Shown: positions 8,200 to 17,627 of the stretch, one piece after another
Layout: each line of letters starts with the position of its first letter
How positions within the stretch are numbered: the first letter of the stretch is position 1
Source of the DNA: Sinomonas humi
GTDB lineage: Bacteria > Actinomycetota > Actinomycetes > Actinomycetales > Micrococcaceae
DNA: 64,000 bases
Assembly (NCBI RefSeq): GCF_000802235.1
Contig: NZ_JTDL01000082.1
Span: 62,001-126,000, forward strand
Reading direction: 5' to 3'
The notes under the pieces: generated by a model
Told to the model about the DNA's origin: nothing
What the model saw: only the letters and a program-made list of their open reading frames with translations
Databases searched by the model: none
Position numbers and translations under genes: made by a program

Positions 8200-10890
8200 A
8201 TGTGCGGTATCGCCGGCTACTACGGGTTCGGTCAGGATCAGGCTCTGCTCGACGCTATGAACAGCTGCATCCAGCACCGCGGCCCAGACGGCGAGGGCTA
8301 CTTCATCGATGATCCCCTCGCTGATTCCGCGGGACAGGGCGGGGTGGGCCTCGCACACCGCCGCCTCGCGATCGTCGACCGCGCTCACGGCCAGGAGCCG
8401 ATGATCAGCGCCGACGGCGAGACCGTCCTCGTCTACAACGGCGAGGTCTACAACTACCGCGAGCTGCGCGCCGAACTCGAGGATCTCGGCCGGACTTTCC
8501 TGACCGTGTCCGATACAGAGGTAGTCCTCCAGGCGTACGAGGAGTGGGGCAGCGAGGCCTTCGACCGCTTCAACGGCATGTTCGGCCTCGCGATCCTCGA
8601 TCGGCGCCTGGGCCGCCTCGTCCTCGCGCGCGACCACTTCGGCATCAAGCCGCTCTACTGGGCCAACGCCGGGACCGAGCGTGAGCCGCAGATCCTCTTC
8701 GCCTCCGAGATCAAGCCGCTTCTCGCGTCGGGAAAGATCGAGGCGAAGCCCAACGAGCGCATCCTGTACCGGTACCTCCGCTTCCGGATCCACGACGACA
8801 CCGCGGAGACCTTCTTCGACGGTGTTCAGAAGCTGCTCCCGGGCGAGATGATGACGATCGAGCTCGCGACCGGGCGCTTCCGCATCTCGAGCTACACGCG
8901 CCTTCGTGAAGAGCTCGAAGAGCTCGCACAGGTCAAGACGCCGTACACCCCCGACGTCGTCGAGGAGTACCGCCGTCGCTTTACCGAAGCGATCCGGATC
9001 CGGCTCAACTCCGAGGTGCCTGTGGGAAGCGCACTCTCGGGCGGCCTCGACTCCTCGGCCGTAGTCGTCACCATCAACCGCCTCATGCAGGAGAACGCCG
9101 ACGGCCTTGAGGCCGTCGGTGCGAAGCAGAACACCTTCAGCGCCGTGTTCCCGAATGCCATCAACGACGAAGAGGCCTATGCCGACGCAGCGATCGCGGT
9201 CTGCCGGGGCGGCATCGAGGCACACAAGATCAAGCCGACGCCCGAGAGCTTCGATGCGGACCTCGTCGACTTCGTCCGGACCATGGAGGAGCCCATCATC
9301 TCCTCCGGTCCCTACGCGCAGTACTGCGTCATGAAGGAGGCGAGCAAGCACGTAACCGTTCTCCTCGACGGCCAGGGCGCAGACGAGATGATGGCGGGCT
9401 ACATCCCCTACTACTTCGCTTATCTGCGCCAGCTGAAGGACGACGGCGACTTCGCGACGCTCGCGAGAGAATCGTCGTCGAGCCTCGACATCTTCTACCG
9501 CCTCGGCCGCTTCCGCCTGAAGGGCATGGCGAGCGGGAAGAAGACTGTCTCGATGGGCACCCTCCTCAAGCGGGATTGGGCGCAGAAGTTCAGCGGCGAG
9601 GCGTTCGGCAACATCCCCGCGAACCTCAAGCTGCGCCTCATCGACGACCTCTTCGAGAAGTCGCTCCCCTCGCTTCTGCGCTACGAGGACAAGAACACGA
9701 TGCGCTTCTCGCTCGAAGGACGCGTGCCGTTCCTCGACAAGGAGGTCGTGAAGTACCTCTTCAGCCTCTCCGACGAGGCGATCATCAAGGAGGGCTGGAA
9801 CAAGCGCATCCTGCGGGACGCGACCCGGGGCCTCCTGCCTGAGAAGATCAGCAACCGCCGCAACAAGATCGGGTTCACCACGCCCGAGGCGGAGTGGTTC
9901 AAGCTCATGAAGGAGCGGATCTACAAGGTCTTCATGTCGAACTCCTTCTACAACCGCCCCTACTGGGACCGCGAACAGGTCCTCACCGCGTTCGAGGAGT
10001 ACCTCAACGGCAAGAACGACGCCGACACGATGATCTTCTGGCGGCTCCTCAACGTGGAGCTCTGGTTCCGCGAGTTCATTGACAAGGACGAGGCGCCGGC
10101 CGACGTCAAGGCAGGCAAGAGCGACTACGAAGCCAACCCCGGCAAGGAACTCGACATCGTCTCGGCAGAGCGCACGTTCCGCCGCTACCCCCTCCAGACT
10201 GAGGTCTTCGCGCGCTCCACCGAGCTTGCACCCGCCGTGACCGGGTACGTCGAGCGGTTCTTCTCCGGCCTTCCCGACGCTCCTGAGGACGCTCGGAAGG
10301 CAGTGGAAGGCCGCCCCTGGTACCTGCTCGTGAGCGAGAAGATCGTTGCGATCACGCAGGGCCGCTCCTTCCCTGTCTGGGAGATCGAGGTCTCGCCCGC
10401 GGCCCGCGTGCTCAGCCGCTTTGTCACGCGCACGCCAGCCGGGATCGGGCTCGGAAGCCCTTGGTCCATGCAGATCGCGATCAACGAGGTCGGCCTGCCG
10501 CTCATCGCCAAGGCCGCAGCTGCCTCCGTCGTCGGGAAGTTCCAGGGCAGGAGCGGCGTGTTCTACGACGTCGTGGGCCACAACATCAACGCGATCGACG
10601 GCGCGACGCCCTACAGCTTGGGTGCCGCAAGCAACTCCGTGAAGCTCGCCCCCAAGGATCCAGACGGCGTCGCCCGCTCGCTGAGCGCCGCGATCCGCGC
10701 GGCGCTTCCCGCCGACGCCGTTGCCTCGTTCGGCGGGACCGCGGTCATGGACGCGAACGACCTCGGCGTCGTCGTCATGGGGCATGACACCGGGCTCCCC
10801 AAGGAGACGATCGCAGGAATGTTCAAGGACAATCCGCAGGGCCAGGGTTCGCAGGCCACGCCGATGTCCCTCGTGTTCGCCCAGGACTGA
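8200..10890 (+). CDS. asnB: Asparagine synthetase (glutamine-hydrolysing) fused to a CofE-like domain
   Basis: 896 aa, about 250 longer than a usual AsnB. Cys2 of MCGIAGYYG is the glutaminase nucleophile of the N-terminal domain (about 1-200). The synthetase domain (about 250-610) has the PP-loop SGGLDSS at residues 280-286. The frame then continues without interruption into a domain at about 659-896 (VSEKIVAITQGRS, TRTPAGIGLGSPW, VMDANDLGVV, NPQGQG) that resembles F420-0:gamma-glutamyl ligase (CofE) proteins. GAGGA ribosome-binding site upstream. The first two domains are secure; the C-terminal assignment is from recalled family motifs, and the substrate may not be F420. Confidence 0.88.
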   Translation: MCGIAGYYGFGQDQALLDAMNSCIQHRGPDGEGYFIDDPLADSAGQGGVGLAHRRLAIVDRAHGQEPMISADGETVLVYNGEVYNYRELRAELEDLGRTFLTVSDTEVVLQAYEEWGSEAFDRFNGMFGLAILDRRLGRLVLARDHFGIKPLYWANAGTEREPQILFASEIKPLLASGKIEAKPNERILYRYLRFRIHDDTAETFFDGVQKLLPGEMMTIELATGRFRISSYTRLREELEELAQVKTPYTPDVVEEYRRRFTEAIRIRLNSEVPVGSALSGGLDSSAVVVTINRLMQENADGLEAVGAKQNTFSAVFPNAINDEEAYADAAIAVCRGGIEAHKIKPTPESFDADLVDFVRTMEEPIISSGPYAQYCVMKEASKHVTVLLDGQGADEMMAGYIPYYFAYLRQLKDDGDFATLARESSSSLDIFYRLGRFRLKGMASGKKTVSMGTLLKRDWAQKFSGEAFGNIPANLKLRLIDDLFEKSLPSLLRYEDKNTMRFSLEGRVPFLDKEVVKYLFSLSDEAIIKEGWNKRILRDATRGLLPEKISNRRNKIGFTTPEAEWFKLMKERIYKVFMSNSFYNRPYWDREQVLTAFEEYLNGKNDADTMIFWRLLNVELWFREFIDKDEAPADVKAGKSDYEANPGKELDIVSAERTFRRYPLQTEVFARSTELAPAVTGYVERFFSGLPDAPEDARKAVEGRPWYLLVSEKIVAITQGRSFPVWEIEVSPAARVLSRFVTRTPAGIGLGSPWSMQIAINEVGLPLIAKAAAASVVGKFQGRSGVFYDVVGHNINAIDGATPYSLGAASNSVKLAPKDPDGVARSLSAAIRAALPADAVASFGGTAVMDANDLGVVVMGHDTGLPKETIAGMFKDNPQGQGSQATPMSLVFAQD

Positions 10891-10929
10891 GGCGCGACAC
10901 AGAGCGGCGGGCCTCGCCCTAGAAGGCGA

Positions 10930-10959
10930 TGGGGCTCCGGGCGCTTGCCCGGGGCCCCA
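10930..10959 (+). terminator. Strong hairpin after asnB
   Basis: A 13-bp stem with one T-G wobble (TGGGGCTCCGGGC / GCCCGGGGCCCCA) and a GCTT loop lies between asnB and the M3 peptidase. No U-run follows; probable intrinsic terminator of the high-GC type. Confidence 0.55.
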
Positions 10960-10979
10960 CTGCGTGAAAGGCTCCTTTC

Positions 10980-12992
10980 ATGACCAACCCGCTCCTGGCA
11001 CCCAGCCCGCTCCCCTACGGCCTGCCGCCTTTCGCTGAGATCAGCGACTCGCATTACGCGGAAGCCGTGGCGGCTGGCATCGCGGAACAGCTCGCCGAGA
11101 TCGCGGCGATCACCGAGAACGCCGAGTCACCGACGTTCGAGAACACCGCCGTGGCACTCGAGCGCTCGGGCAAGACGCTCCTGCGTGCCGTCGAATCATT
11201 CACCACGCTGGTCTCGTCGCACGGGACGGAGTCCATCCGCGCGCTCGAGACCGACATTATGCCCAAGCTGAGCGCTCATGACGACGCGATCCTTCTCAAT
11301 CGCGCTCTCCGGGACCGGTTTGCGGCCATCGACACTTCCGGACTCGACCCGGAATCGTGCCGGCTCGTTGCCGAATGGCTCAACGACTTCCGCAGAGCCG
11401 GAGCGGACCTTGATGACGCCGGCCAAAGCCGGCTCCATGAACTCAATTCAGAGCTCTCGCGGCTCGGGACGGAATACGGCCAGCGCGTTTCGAAGGGCAT
11501 CAATAGGGCCGCGGTTCTCATCACTGACGAGGACGAGCTCGCGGGCATGTCCCCCGATGGCCGCGCGAGCGCCGAGCAGGCAGCGCGCGCCGCAGGGCAC
11601 GACGCCGGCTGGCTCATCACGTTCATCCAGCCGACGGGACAGCCCGTGCTCGCCGTCCTCGAGAACCGCGAGGTCCGCCGACGGATCTTCGAGGCGTCGG
11701 TGGCCCGTGGAAGCTCGGGCGGCGATACCGACGTCCTTGGCCTAGTCCGGGACATGGTGCGCCTTCGGGCGGAGAAGGCCGAGCTCCTCGGTTACGCGAG
11801 TTTTGCTGACCTAGCGGTGGATGATCAGACGGCGCCCTCAGCCGATGCCGTGCGCACCATGCTGGGCCAGCTCACGCCGCCGGCGGTGCGTAACGCCGCG
11901 GCCGAGGCCCGGGTGCTCGCAGAGACGGCGGGCCATGACCTTGAGCCGTGGGACTGGGCCTTCTACTCCGCCAAGGTGCGTCGCGAGCGGTACGCCGTGG
12001 ACGAGCAGGCACTCCGGCCGTACTTCGAGCTCGACCGGCTCCTGCGGGACGGGGTCTTCTTTGCGGCGGGCCAGCTCTACGGGCTCCGCTTCGAGGAACG
12101 CCCCGACCTGGTCGGCTACCACGAGGACGTGCGGGTCTGGGAGGTCTTCGACGCAGATGGTGCTGGTCTCGGGCTGTTCCTGGGCGACTACTTCGCCCGG
12201 CCCACTAAGCGCGGCGGCGCGTGGATGAACGCTCTCGTTGAGCAGGCAAGGCTCACGGGCGACCGGCCGGTTGTCATCAACAACCTCAACATCAAGAAGC
12301 CCGCTCCCGGCGAGCCCACCCTCCTGACCCTCGATGAGGCCCGTACCGCCTTCCACGAGTTCGGGCACGCCCTTCATGGGCTTCTCTCCGACGTCGAGTA
12401 CCCGAAGTTCTCCGGCACGAACGTCCCACGCGATTTCGTCGAGTACCCATCACAGGTCAACGAGATGTGGCTCCTCTGGCCCGAAGTGATCGCCAACTAC
12501 GCGCGGCACTACGAGACCGGCGAGCCGCTTCCGAGCTCCCAGATCGAGGCGCTCGACGCGGCACAGCTGTGGGGCGAGGGCTACGCGACGACAGAGTATC
12601 TGGGAGCTGCCCTCTTGGACCTCGCGTGGCACCGGCTCGCTGCCGGCGAGGACCCCGGCGACGTCCTCGAGTTTGAGGCGCGTGCGCTCGAAGGTGCTGG
12701 AGTCGCCGTTCCCCTTGTTCCTCCCCGCTACCGCACGGGCTACTTCCAGCACATCTTTGCCGGTGGCTGGTACGCCGCTGGCTACTGGTCCTATATCTGG
12801 AGCGAGGTCCTCGACGCGGACACGGTGGAGTGGTTCAAGGAGAACGGCGGACTGACTCGCTCTAACGGCGAAACGTTCCGTACCGAACTCCTGTCCCGTG
12901 GTTTCTCACGGGACCCGCTTGACTCGTTCCGCGCTTTCCGCGGGCGCGATGCCGACGTCGCGCCGCTGCTCACGAGGCGTGGCCTCGTCTGA
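10980..12992 (+). CDS. M3 family oligopeptidase (Dcp/OpdA type)
   Basis: 670 aa cytoplasmic zinc metallopeptidase that degrades short peptides. The HEFGH zinc motif (TAFHEFGHALHGLLSD) is near residue 459, with the downstream Glu ligand region in NEMWLLWPEV. The N-terminal alpha-helical region (FAEISDSHYAEAVAAGI) and the C-terminal YFQHIFAGGWYAAGYWSYIW block match peptidyl-dipeptidase Dcp/oligopeptidase A. No signal peptide. Dipeptidyl-carboxypeptidase versus oligopeptidase A cannot be decided from motifs. The gene ends before a bidirectional terminator and converges with pdxS. Confidence 0.93.
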   Translation: MTNPLLAPSPLPYGLPPFAEISDSHYAEAVAAGIAEQLAEIAAITENAESPTFENTAVALERSGKTLLRAVESFTTLVSSHGTESIRALETDIMPKLSAHDDAILLNRALRDRFAAIDTSGLDPESCRLVAEWLNDFRRAGADLDDAGQSRLHELNSELSRLGTEYGQRVSKGINRAAVLITDEDELAGMSPDGRASAEQAARAAGHDAGWLITFIQPTGQPVLAVLENREVRRRIFEASVARGSSGGDTDVLGLVRDMVRLRAEKAELLGYASFADLAVDDQTAPSADAVRTMLGQLTPPAVRNAAAEARVLAETAGHDLEPWDWAFYSAKVRRERYAVDEQALRPYFELDRLLRDGVFFAAGQLYGLRFEERPDLVGYHEDVRVWEVFDADGAGLGLFLGDYFARPTKRGGAWMNALVEQARLTGDRPVVINNLNIKKPAPGEPTLLTLDEARTAFHEFGHALHGLLSDVEYPKFSGTNVPRDFVEYPSQVNEMWLLWPEVIANYARHYETGEPLPSSQIEALDAAQLWGEGYATTEYLGAALLDLAWHRLAAGEDPGDVLEFEARALEGAGVAVPLVPPRYRTGYFQHIFAGGWYAAGYWSYIWSEVLDADTVEWFKENGGLTRSNGETFRTELLSRGFSRDPLDSFRAFRGRDADVAPLLTRRGLV

Positions 12993-13035
12993 GACGCGAG
13001 CACTCTGCCAGCTTCCGAGGTGAAGTCTTCAGAGT

Positions 13036-13081
13036 ACGACGACGGCCCACACCTGAGCGATCAGGTGCGGGCCGTCGTCGT
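13036..13081. terminator. Bidirectional terminator between M3 peptidase and pdxS
   Basis: A perfect 13-bp outer stem (ACGACGACGGCCC / GGGCCGTCGTCGT) holds a second 7-bp stem CACCTGA/TCAGGTG with a GCGA tetraloop. It lies between convergent genes and is the strongest hairpin in the window. Confidence 0.8.
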
Positions 13082-13116
13082 TGCCTCTAGAAGCGGCTAT
13101 CCGGTTCTAAGTCCGG

Positions 13117-14025
13117 TCACCAGCCGCGCTCGGCGAGGCGGTGGGGCTCGGGGATCTCGTCGACGTTGATGCCGACCATGGCCTCGCCCAGGCCGCGGGA
13201 GACCTTCGCGATCATGTCCGGGTCGTCGAAGAACGTCGTGGCCTTGACGACGGCGGCGGCCCGCTGGGCGGGGTTGCCGGACTTGAAGATGCCCGAGCCG
13301 ACGAAGACGCCGTCGGCGCCGAGCTGCATCATCATCGCCGCGTCCGCCGGGGTCGCGATGCCGCCGGCGGTGAAGAGCACGACGGGGAGCTTGCCCGTCT
13401 CGGCGATCTCGCGCACGAGCTGATACGGGGCCTGGAGCTCCTTGGCCGCGACGTAGAGCTCGTCCTCGGCCATGGTGGTCAGGCGCTTGATCTCGGCGCG
13501 GATCTTGCGCATGTGAGTGGTGGCGTTGGAGACGTCGCCCGTGCCGGCCTCGCCCTTGGAGCGGATCATGGCCGCGCCCTCGTTGATCCGGCGCAGCGCC
13601 TCGCCGAGGTTGGTCGCACCGCACACGAACGGGACCGTGAACTGCCACTTGTCGATGTGGTTCTCGTAGTCGGCCGGGGTCAGGACCTCGGACTCGTCGA
13701 TGTAGTCCACGCCGAGGGACTGCAGGACCTGGGCCTCGACGAAATGGCCGATGCGGGCCTTGGCCATGACCGGGATCGAGACAGCCTCGATGATCGAGTC
13801 GATCATGTCCGGGTCCGACATGCGGGACACGCCGCCCTGGGCGCGGATGTCGGCAGGGACTCGCTCGAGGGCCATCACGGCCACGGCGCCGGCGTCCTCG
13901 GCGATCTTCGCCTGCTCGACGTTGACGACGTCCATGATGACGCCGCCCTTGAGCATCTCCGCCATACCGCGCTTGACGCGGTCGCTGCCGGTGGTCGGAG
14001 CCGAGGAATTTGCTTCAGTAGACAC
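13117..14025 (-). CDS. pdxS: Pyridoxal 5'-phosphate synthase lyase subunit PdxS
   Basis: 302 aa TIM-barrel synthase that builds PLP from ribose 5-phosphate, glyceraldehyde 3-phosphate and ammonia from PdxT. Near-invariant motifs: [42 protein letters not shown], and the phosphate-binding [14 protein letters not shown]. Residues 1-15 are a variable Ser/Thr-rich lead. It is followed by a strong terminator and preceded by 168 bp upstream of pgsA's stop, so it probably has its own promoter. Confidence 0.97.
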   Translation of the reverse strand: MSTEANSSAPTTGSDRVKRGMAEMLKGGVIMDVVNVEQAKIAEDAGAVAVMALERVPADIRAQGGVSRMSDPDMIDSIIEAVSIPVMAKARIGHFVEAQVLQSLGVDYIDESEVLTPADYENHIDKWQFTVPFVCGATNLGEALRRINEGAAMIRSKGEAGTGDVSNATTHMRKIRAEIKRLTTMAEDELYVAAKELQAPYQLVREIAETGKLPVVLFTAGGIATPADAAMMMQLGADGVFVGSGIFKSGNPAQRAAAVVKATTFFDDPDMIAKVSRGLGEAMVGINVDEIPEPHRLAERGW

Positions 14026-14193
14026 GTGCTCGTCTTTCTATTGGCTTGCTGGCGGACGGTCGGAGGGATCCGGCCGTCATGACAGGGAAATCCTTGGGGT
14101 TGCTCCCAGTCTATCGCCGCACGAGCCCGGTTGTGATCCGTGCGACGTGACAGCCGCCCCTAGGCCGGAGTGGGCGACTGTACAACGCCGCAA

Positions 14194-14814
14194 TCAGGCA
14201 GAGCCGGACTCCGCCTTCGTTTGGGAGCGGACAGCGACCACGCGCTGCACCACAGTGACAGCACTCGCGGCGGCGAGGACGGCGAGGGTCCAGAAAAGGA
14301 ACGGAGTCGGGAGGCCGAGACCGCACAGGCCCGCGACAACGAGCACCGAGACGAGCCGCTCAGCCCGCTCGGCAACGCCGACGTTCGCCTCGTATCCGAG
14401 GGACTCCGCTTTCGCGCGGGCATACGAGACGAGGTTGCCGAGAAGGATGCAGACGACGGCGAGGGCACCCGTTCCGTCGTCGTGCCCCCCGCCGTAGAAC
14501 CACAGCGCGAGCCCGAGGAAGATTGCATCGTCCTGGACCCTGTCGAGGGTCGAGTCGAGGAAGCCTCCCCAGCGGCCCTTCCGGTTCACGAGGCGCGCCA
14601 TGATCCCGTCGAGGACGTCTGAGAAGACGAACAGCGTGATCGCTACGACACCCCAGAACAGGTGGCCGAGCGGAAACAGGATGAGGGCCGAGGCGGTGAC
14701 GCCCGCGGTTCCGATGAAGGTCACGACATCCGGTGAGATCCCGGCACGGATCAGAGCGTTGGCGAGCGGGGCGAAGAGCCGCGTGAACAGCGCCCGGGCG
14801 TGTCTATTGAGCAC
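14194..14814 (-). CDS. pgsA: CDP-alcohol phosphatidyltransferase (phosphatidylinositol-phosphate synthase type)
   Basis: 206 aa integral membrane enzyme. The CDP-alcohol motif is complete (DVLDGIMARLVNRKGRWGG then FLDSTLDR), giving the D-G-AR-G-D-D metal and substrate ligands. Five to six hydrophobic segments are visible. The GTG at 14814 gives VLNRHARALFTRLFAPL and overlaps the upstream HIT stop by 11 bp, with AAAGGG as ribosome-binding site; longer starts would run deep into the HIT gene. In Mycobacterium the syntenic gene makes phosphatidylinositol phosphate, the PI and PIM precursor, so that role is inferred. Confidence 0.88.
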   Translation of the reverse strand: MLNRHARALFTRLFAPLANALIRAGISPDVVTFIGTAGVTASALILFPLGHLFWGVVAITLFVFSDVLDGIMARLVNRKGRWGGFLDSTLDRVQDDAIFLGLALWFYGGGHDDGTGALAVVCILLGNLVSYARAKAESLGYEANVGVAERAERLVSVLVVAGLCGLGLPTPFLFWTLAVLAAASAVTVVQRVVAVRSQTKAESGSA

Positions 14815-15442
14815 CCGCGCCCTTTCCGTCCACAAGCACTCCGTCCTCGGGCCACGCATCGGCGAGGAGGCCCCTCGTCTCATCGAGGGTCTGCGTGATC
14901 TGCTTCGTCTGGGCGATGATCGGCAGGAAGTTGCCGTCCCCTCCCCACCGGGGCACCACGTGCTGGTGCAGATGAGCGGCTATCCCTGCACCGCCGGCAT
15001 CGCCCTGGTTGATCCCGAGGTTGAAGCCGTGGGGGTGGGCAACCTTGCGGATCACGCGCATCGCTGCCTGGGTCATCGCGGCCATCTCATCCGTCTCTTC
15101 CCGGGAGATGTCGGTGTAGTCGGCCACATGACGGTACGGACAGACGAGAATGTGCCCGGGGTTGTATGGATACAGGTTGAGGATGGCGTAACACGTCTTG
15201 CCCCGGTGCACGATCAGCGACTCCTCGTCGCTCCGGCCCGGAGCAGCACAGAACGGGCATTCCTTGTCCTTGTACTGGCCCTGCCCACCCTTGATGTACG
15301 CCATGCGGTGCGGAGTCCACAGGCGCCCGAAGGCATCCGGCGTTCCGGGCAGCTCGAACGAATCCGTCACTTCGCTGTCTGATCCTTCGACATCGGTGAC
15401 TGACTGCGCTCGCTGACCCTCAGCGCCCGTGGGCTCGGCCAT
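14804..15442 (-). CDS. HIT-domain protein, AP4A phosphorylase type
   Basis: 212 aa. The histidine triad HLHQHVVPRW marks the HIT superfamily, and CPFC (about residue 62) with the NLYPYNPGHILVCPYRH core matches the actinobacterial diadenosine-tetraphosphate phosphorylase group (mycobacterial homologue next to thrS). It starts 1 bp after the thrS stop and overlaps pgsA. The first 40 residues are acidic and low complexity. It may remove AP4A formed by the neighbouring aminoacyl-tRNA synthetase, which is inference. Confidence 0.9.
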   Translation of the reverse strand: MAEPTGAEGQRAQSVTDVEGSDSEVTDSFELPGTPDAFGRLWTPHRMAYIKGGQGQYKDKECPFCAAPGRSDEESLIVHRGKTCYAILNLYPYNPGHILVCPYRHVADYTDISREETDEMAAMTQAAMRVIRKVAHPHGFNLGINQGDAGGAGIAAHLHQHVVPRWGGDGNFLPIIAQTKQITQTLDETRGLLADAWPEDGVLVDGKGAGAQ

Positions 15443-15443
15443 A

Positions 15444-17465
15444 TCAGAGAGCCCTCGTCCGAACGGCCTCTACGATGCGCTTGATCGCCTCTTCGACCGG
15501 CACACCGTTGTCCTGGCTTCCGTCCCGGAAGCGGAACGAGACCGCCCCGGCCTCCGCGTCCTCGCCCCCGGCGATGAGCACGAACGGCACCTTTTCCTTG
15601 CTGGCCGTCCGGATCTTCTTCGGGAACCGGTCGCTCGAGGCGTCCACCTCCGCACGGATGCCTTCCTTCTTGAGGCGGGCGACGACGTCGTACAGGTAGT
15701 CGTTGAAAGCCTCGGCGACCGGGATCGCCACAACCTGAACGGGCGCAAGCCACGCGGGGAAGGCACCCGCGTAGTGCTCGGTGAGCACCCCGAGGAAGCG
15801 TTCGATCGACCCGAACTTCGCCGCGTGGATCATGACCGGCTCCTGACGAGTGCCGTCTGCAGCCTGATACTCGAGGCCGAACCGCGCGGGCTGGTTGAAG
15901 TCGTACTGCACCGTGGACATCTGCCACGTGCGGCCAATCGCGTCTCTGGCCTGAACCGAGATCTTCGGACCGTAGTACGCCGCCCCGCCCGGATCCGGCA
16001 CGAGCTCGAGGCCGGTCTCCCTGGCCACACGCTCGAGGACTGCGGTGGCTTCCTCCCACTGCTCATCGGTGCCGATGAACTTGTCTGACTCAGGATCGCG
16101 GGTCGAGAGCTCGAGGTAGAAGTCGTTCAGGCCGAAGTCGCGCAGGAGCGAGAGGATGAAGTCCAGCAGGTGCTTGACCTCGCCGGGCGCCTGCTCCTTC
16201 GTCACGTAGGAGTGGGAATCGTCCTGCGCAAAGCCGCGAACGCGGGTCAGGCCGTGAACGACGCCGGACTTCTCGTAGCGGTAGACGTGCCCGAACTCGA
16301 AGAGCCGCATCGGCAGCTCCCGATAGGACCGGCCCCGCGAGCGGTAGATGAGGTTGTGCATGGGGCAGTTCATCGCCTTGAGGCGGTAGTCCTGCCCGGG
16401 CTTGACGATGTTGCCTTCCTCATCGCGTTCCTCGTCGACGTGGAGCGGCGGGAACATCGTGTCTGCGTAGTACGGCAGGTGCCCTGAGGTGTGGAACAGG
16501 CCGTCCTTCGAGATGTGCGGGGTCCCGACGTACTGGAAGCCCTCCTCGATGTGCCGACGGCGCACGTAGTCTTCCATCTCGCGCTTGATGATGCCGCCCT
16601 TGGGGTGGAAGACCGGCAGGCCCGAGCCGAGTTCGTCCGGGAACGAGAAGAGGTCGAGTTCGGCACCGAGCTTGCGGTGATCGCGCCGTTCAGCCTCCGC
16701 GATGCGGTCCTGATACTCCTTGAGCGCTTCCTTCGTGGGCCACGCGGTGCCGTAGATGCGCTGGAGCTGCTTGTTCTTCTCGCTGCCGAGCCAGTACGCG
16801 GCGGCGGAGCGCGTCAGAGCGAACGCATTGGAGATGAGCTTCGTGTTCGGCAGGTGCGGTCCGCGGCACAGGTCGCACCACACGACGTCGCCCGTCTTGC
16901 GGTCCACGTTGTCGTAGATCGTGATCTCGCCGACGCCAACCTCGACGTTCGCGCCCTCCTTCTCAGCGCCCTCGGACTGGTTGTCCTTGGCGCCCAGGAT
17001 GATGAGTTTGTACGGCTCGTTGGCCATCGCCGCACCGGCCTCGACCTCCGTGACGACGCGCCGGCGGAAGAGCTGGTTCTGGTTGACGATCTTGAGCATC
17101 ATCTTCTCGAGGGTCCGCAGGTCCTCGGGCGTGAACGGCTCCTCGACGTCGAAGTCGAAGTAGAAGCCGTCCTTGATGTACGGGCCGATGCCGAGCTTCG
17201 CATCGGGGCGGAGCTGCTGGACGGCCTGCGCCATGACGTGGGCCGTCGAGTGGCGCAGGACATTGAGGCCGTCCTGAGACGCGATGTCAACGCCCTCAAC
17301 GACAGCCATCGCCGGGATCGGCTGGTCGAGGTCCTTCAGGACGCCATCGACGCGAACGACGACGATCTCGCGGCGACCCTCGAAGAGGTCCGCTCCCGTG
17401 GTGCCCGGCGTGACGGTGCGTTCTTCGCCGTCCACGAAAACGGTGATCTGCTGGGCATCTGACAC
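15444..17465 (-). CDS. thrS: Threonyl-tRNA synthetase
   Basis: 673 aa class II synthetase. It has the N-terminal TGS domain ([15 protein letters not shown]), the editing domain with [14 protein letters not shown] and the zinc/editing CRGPHLPNT motif, the catalytic core ([23 protein letters not shown] split by motif 2; motif 3 near the [16 protein letters not shown] segment) and the anticodon-binding domain. GTG at 17465 is preferred because AGAGGAGA lies 7 nt upstream and the protein then starts at the conserved TGS strand; earlier in-frame starts add unrelated sequence. Confidence 0.96.
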   Translation of the reverse strand: MSDAQQITVFVDGEERTVTPGTTGADLFEGRREIVVVRVDGVLKDLDQPIPAMAVVEGVDIASQDGLNVLRHSTAHVMAQAVQQLRPDAKLGIGPYIKDGFYFDFDVEEPFTPEDLRTLEKMMLKIVNQNQLFRRRVVTEVEAGAAMANEPYKLIILGAKDNQSEGAEKEGANVEVGVGEITIYDNVDRKTGDVVWCDLCRGPHLPNTKLISNAFALTRSAAAYWLGSEKNKQLQRIYGTAWPTKEALKEYQDRIAEAERRDHRKLGAELDLFSFPDELGSGLPVFHPKGGIIKREMEDYVRRRHIEEGFQYVGTPHISKDGLFHTSGHLPYYADTMFPPLHVDEERDEEGNIVKPGQDYRLKAMNCPMHNLIYRSRGRSYRELPMRLFEFGHVYRYEKSGVVHGLTRVRGFAQDDSHSYVTKEQAPGEVKHLLDFILSLLRDFGLNDFYLELSTRDPESDKFIGTDEQWEEATAVLERVARETGLELVPDPGGAAYYGPKISVQARDAIGRTWQMSTVQYDFNQPARFGLEYQAADGTRQEPVMIHAAKFGSIERFLGVLTEHYAGAFPAWLAPVQVVAIPVAEAFNDYLYDVVARLKKEGIRAEVDASSDRFPKKIRTASKEKVPFVLIAGGEDAEAGAVSFRFRDGSQDNGVPVEEAIKRIVEAVRTRAL

Positions 17466-17627
17466 GGGCGTCTCCTCTTGATCTCTCGGCTTCATAGCTT
17501 GTGGCATACGGGGACCACAGCCAGCCATCGTCAAGCCTATCGGAAACGGCGGGGCCCCCTGCTGCACCATCACGCCGCGGACGCCGACGCCGGTCCGGGC
17601 AGGACAGGATGCCCCGCGGGGCCGGCG

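Noticed and set aside
8086-10785. 899-codon open frame on the minus strand opposite asnB
   Set aside because: Asp/Glu/Arg/Val-rich composition typical of the antisense of a high-GC gene; no motif or ribosome-binding site, and the plus strand encodes a clear AsnB.
10966-10982. AAAGG-containing palindrome before the M3 peptidase ATG, similar to that at 51326-51340
   Set aside because: Short, overlaps the ribosome-binding sites, and the two differ in the centre; likely coincidence of Shine-Dalgarno sequence.
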